Positions 5,123 through 6,301 of a stretch of DNA of 6,301 nt are shown piece after piece; position 1 is the stretch's first letter; each line of letters starts with the position of its first letter. The stretch lies in NCBI GenBank assembly GCA_003132605.1, contig PKYJ01000159.1:1-6301 (forward strand), in the 5' to 3' direction. The notes under the pieces were generated by a model. It worked only from the letters and a program-made list of their open reading frames with translations. It ran no database searches and was not told where the DNA came from. The stretch is from Peptococcaceae bacterium. GTDB lineage: Bacteria > Bacillota > DSM-12270 > Thermacetogeniales > Thermacetogeniaceae. Both the position numbers and the translations under genes were made by a program.

Positions 5123-5622
5123 CTAAAATCTGCAGGTCTCTTGAGGACAACAACGTAAATTATGTTCTTGTAGGCGGTTGGGCAATGGCTTTTCATGGAA
5201 CACCGAGGCCCACCGTAGACATTGATTTACTTGTTGATCCTTCGCCGGAAAACGTGCTCAGGCTAAAAAGAGCGCTTTCCATTTTAGAGGATAACCAGAT
5301 AGCAAACCTGGAACTAGACGACATTAAAAAACTGATTGTGGTCCGGGTTGCTGACGAAATTGTCATTGACTTGATGGGCCAAATCGGAGACGTCAATACC
5401 GGTAATGCCGGAATCGAAATCATGGAATACAACGCTGTGAAAATCAAAGTCGCAGACCTGGAAACGATGATCAAGACGAAACAGGGACTGCGGCCAAAGG
5501 ACCAACACGACCTGTTGCAGTTGCAAATTAAACAAAATAAAATAACGGAATCAGCCATACAAAAGCCGGATTCCGTCACCAGTTCCGGGCGCAAGATCCG
5601 GGGCTGGTGGAAACGCAAGTAA
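5059..5622 (+). CDS. Minimal nucleotidyltransferase (AbiEii/MNT-like fold), possible toxin-antitoxin component
   Basis: 187-residue protein with the core of the DNA polymerase beta-type nucleotidyltransferase fold. VLVGGWAMAFHG (36-47) supplies the GG loop. RPTVDIDLLVD (50-60) supplies the paired metal ligands Asp54 and Asp56, and EIVIDLMG (100-107) supplies the third acid, Asp104. A C-terminal KQGLRPKDQHDLLQL segment matches the K..RPKD..D motif common in AbiEii-like/DUF6036-type proteins. The family transfers nucleotides to RNA or protein; the substrate here is unknown. The tail after about residue 165 is Lys/Arg-rich (GRKIRGWWKRK) and may bind nucleic acid. The GTG at 5059 is chosen because GAGGAG (5045-5050) lies eight bases upstream. 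The first about 14 residues are unlike the family, and there is no ATG before residue 43, so the true start could be slightly later. It converges with the metallopeptidase gene, 12 bases away, with no terminator seen between them. Confidence 0.85.
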   Translation: MGRQNDSGGEAYSRIPTPEDLTKICRSLEDNNVNYVLVGGWAMAFHGTPRPTVDIDLLVDPSPENVLRLKRALSILEDNQIANLELDDIKKLIVVRVADEIVIDLMGQIGDVNTGNAGIEIMEYNAVKIKVADLETMIKTKQGLRPKDQHDLLQLQIKQNKITESAIQKPDSVTSSGRKIRGWWKRK

Positions 5623-5634
5623 TTTAAACGCTTC

Positions 5635-6301
5635 CTACCAGGCCCCCGCAGGCGCCCCGACCGCCGCCACCACAGGATTGCTGCCTCCCGTCTCCTTTTC
5701 GTTGATGCACTTCAGGATAAATTCCTTGTCTTGTTCGTCTGGCGGCGCTATAGTCTTGTAGAAGTCGTACTGAGTGACCTGCGCATGCTCATCGCCAAAC
5801 AGTGTCCTGAAATCCTCGGCAAACAGCTCCTCCTTTACCGAAGTGACGCCATCCAGCAGTTCCCTGTCCTTGACGCCCCTCATCGCCATATAGGTCTGCA
5901 GCTCCGAGTCGGTTACATAGCAATGCCTGATCAGGTGGCCGATCTCGTGGACAATGGCGCTGGAAACAGTGTCGGCGCCCCAATATCCCGCAAAAATATA
6001 GATATTGCCATCGAAAGACGTTCCGCCATAGGGAACCTTCACACCCTCGCTGGTGCGGTAAACCTGTTGATCATAGAGGTCTACGTTGATTGGCGTATTG
6101 TCAAATATCTTGTTCTGACTCAAGAATTTCAATTCGTTCTGCACCGCGTCTGCCGGAATGACCTGCATTGGAAGTGGATTGTCGATGTACCAGCCGCTGC
6201 CGGGCAGGGTGGATATCTCTTGGACCACGGCGCTGGCTTGACAGACCCCGGGAATCGACATCAACAAGGCTAACAGCAAGGCTGCCAACAGATATTTCTT
6301 T
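5635..6301 (-). CDS. Exported putative zinc metallopeptidase with HEIGH motif (5' end beyond the window)
   Basis: The reading frame is open to the right edge, so the start codon lies outside; the visible N-terminus KKYLLAALLLALL continues into a hydrophobic stretch. With PGVCQASA this makes a typical signal peptide with Ala-x-Ala cleavage; the Cys is not in a lipobox. The mature part of about 200 residues contains AIVHEIGHLIRH (HExxH zinc motif, coordinates about 5949-5915). About 35 residues later comes EELFAEDFRTLF, whose Glu could be the third zinc ligand, as in gluzincins of the anthrax lethal factor-like type. GNIYIFAGYWG, just upstream of the HEIGH motif, may form the edge strand of the active site. 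The protein would act outside the membrane. Substrate and exact family are unknown; it is not obviously linked to the heat-shock operon. The last residues (GSNPVVAAVGAPAGAW) are low complexity. Confidence 0.8.
   Translation of the reverse strand, partial: KKYLLAALLLALLMSIPGVCQASAVVQEISTLPGSGWYIDNPLPMQVIPADAVQNELKFLSQNKIFDNTPINVDLYDQQVYRTSEGVKVPYGGTSFDGNIYIFAGYWGADTVSSAIVHEIGHLIRHCYVTDSELQTYMAMRGVKDRELLDGVTSVKEELFAEDFRTLFGDEHAQVTQYDFYKTIAPPDEQDKEFILKCINEKETGGSNPVVAAVGAPAGAW

Noticed and set aside
5193..5618. Minus-strand open frame of 141 residues
   Set aside because: Antisense to the nucleotidyltransferase, whose catalytic motifs are clear; a shadow.

Overview
The window looks like a moderately GC-rich Firmicute of the class Clostridia, perhaps near the Desulfotomaculum/Pelotomaculum/Moorella group. 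Three things support this: a complete CtsR-type heat-shock operon (ctsR-mcsA-mcsB-clpC) with a CtsR operator, strong AGGAGG-like ribosome binding sites, and an RRXRR-type transposon nuclease of a kind known from such organisms. The genus is inference.

Layout. Bases 1-4620 hold the operon, all on the minus strand and so read from right to left. It begins with a promoter (TATAAT at 4591-4596) and a consensus CtsR box (4571-4587), followed by ctsR (4041-4538), mcsA (3421-4041, overlapping ctsR by one base), mcsB (864-1973) and the 5' part of clpC (788 down to the window edge). CtsR represses the operon. McsB is the arginine kinase that marks proteins for ClpCP, McsA is its zinc-binding activator, and ClpC is the AAA+ unfoldase.

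The unusual part is an insertion of about 1.4 kb between mcsA and mcsB. It carries a 357-residue IsrB-type OMEGA nickase gene (2052-3125). This protein has a PLMP-like N-terminus, an arginine-rich bridge helix and a split RuvC with all its acidic/His residues, but no HNH domain. It is preceded by about 250 bases that fold like a HEARO/omega RNA (about 3139-3400), with several perfect hairpins, a possible pseudoknot and a last hairpin that contains the Shine-Dalgarno sequence of the nuclease. It is followed by a large imperfect hairpin (2001-2040) that looks like an IS200/IS605-type right end. No TnpA transposase is present, so the element would be mobilised in trans. It points the same way as the operon and leaves both flanking genes intact, so it should be co-transcribed with the protein quality control genes and be under CtsR control.

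Bases 4621-4890 hold no gene but contain three consecutive inverted repeats (4671-4757) and a likely plus-strand promoter (4794-4822). That promoter would serve a more AT-rich two-gene module: a 76-residue protein of unknown function (4892-5122) overlapping by 64 bases a minimal nucleotidyltransferase (5059-5622). The pair resembles a toxin-antitoxin-like cassette. Converging on it from the right is the 3' part of a gene for an exported putative zinc metallopeptidase with an HEIGH motif (5635 to the window edge).
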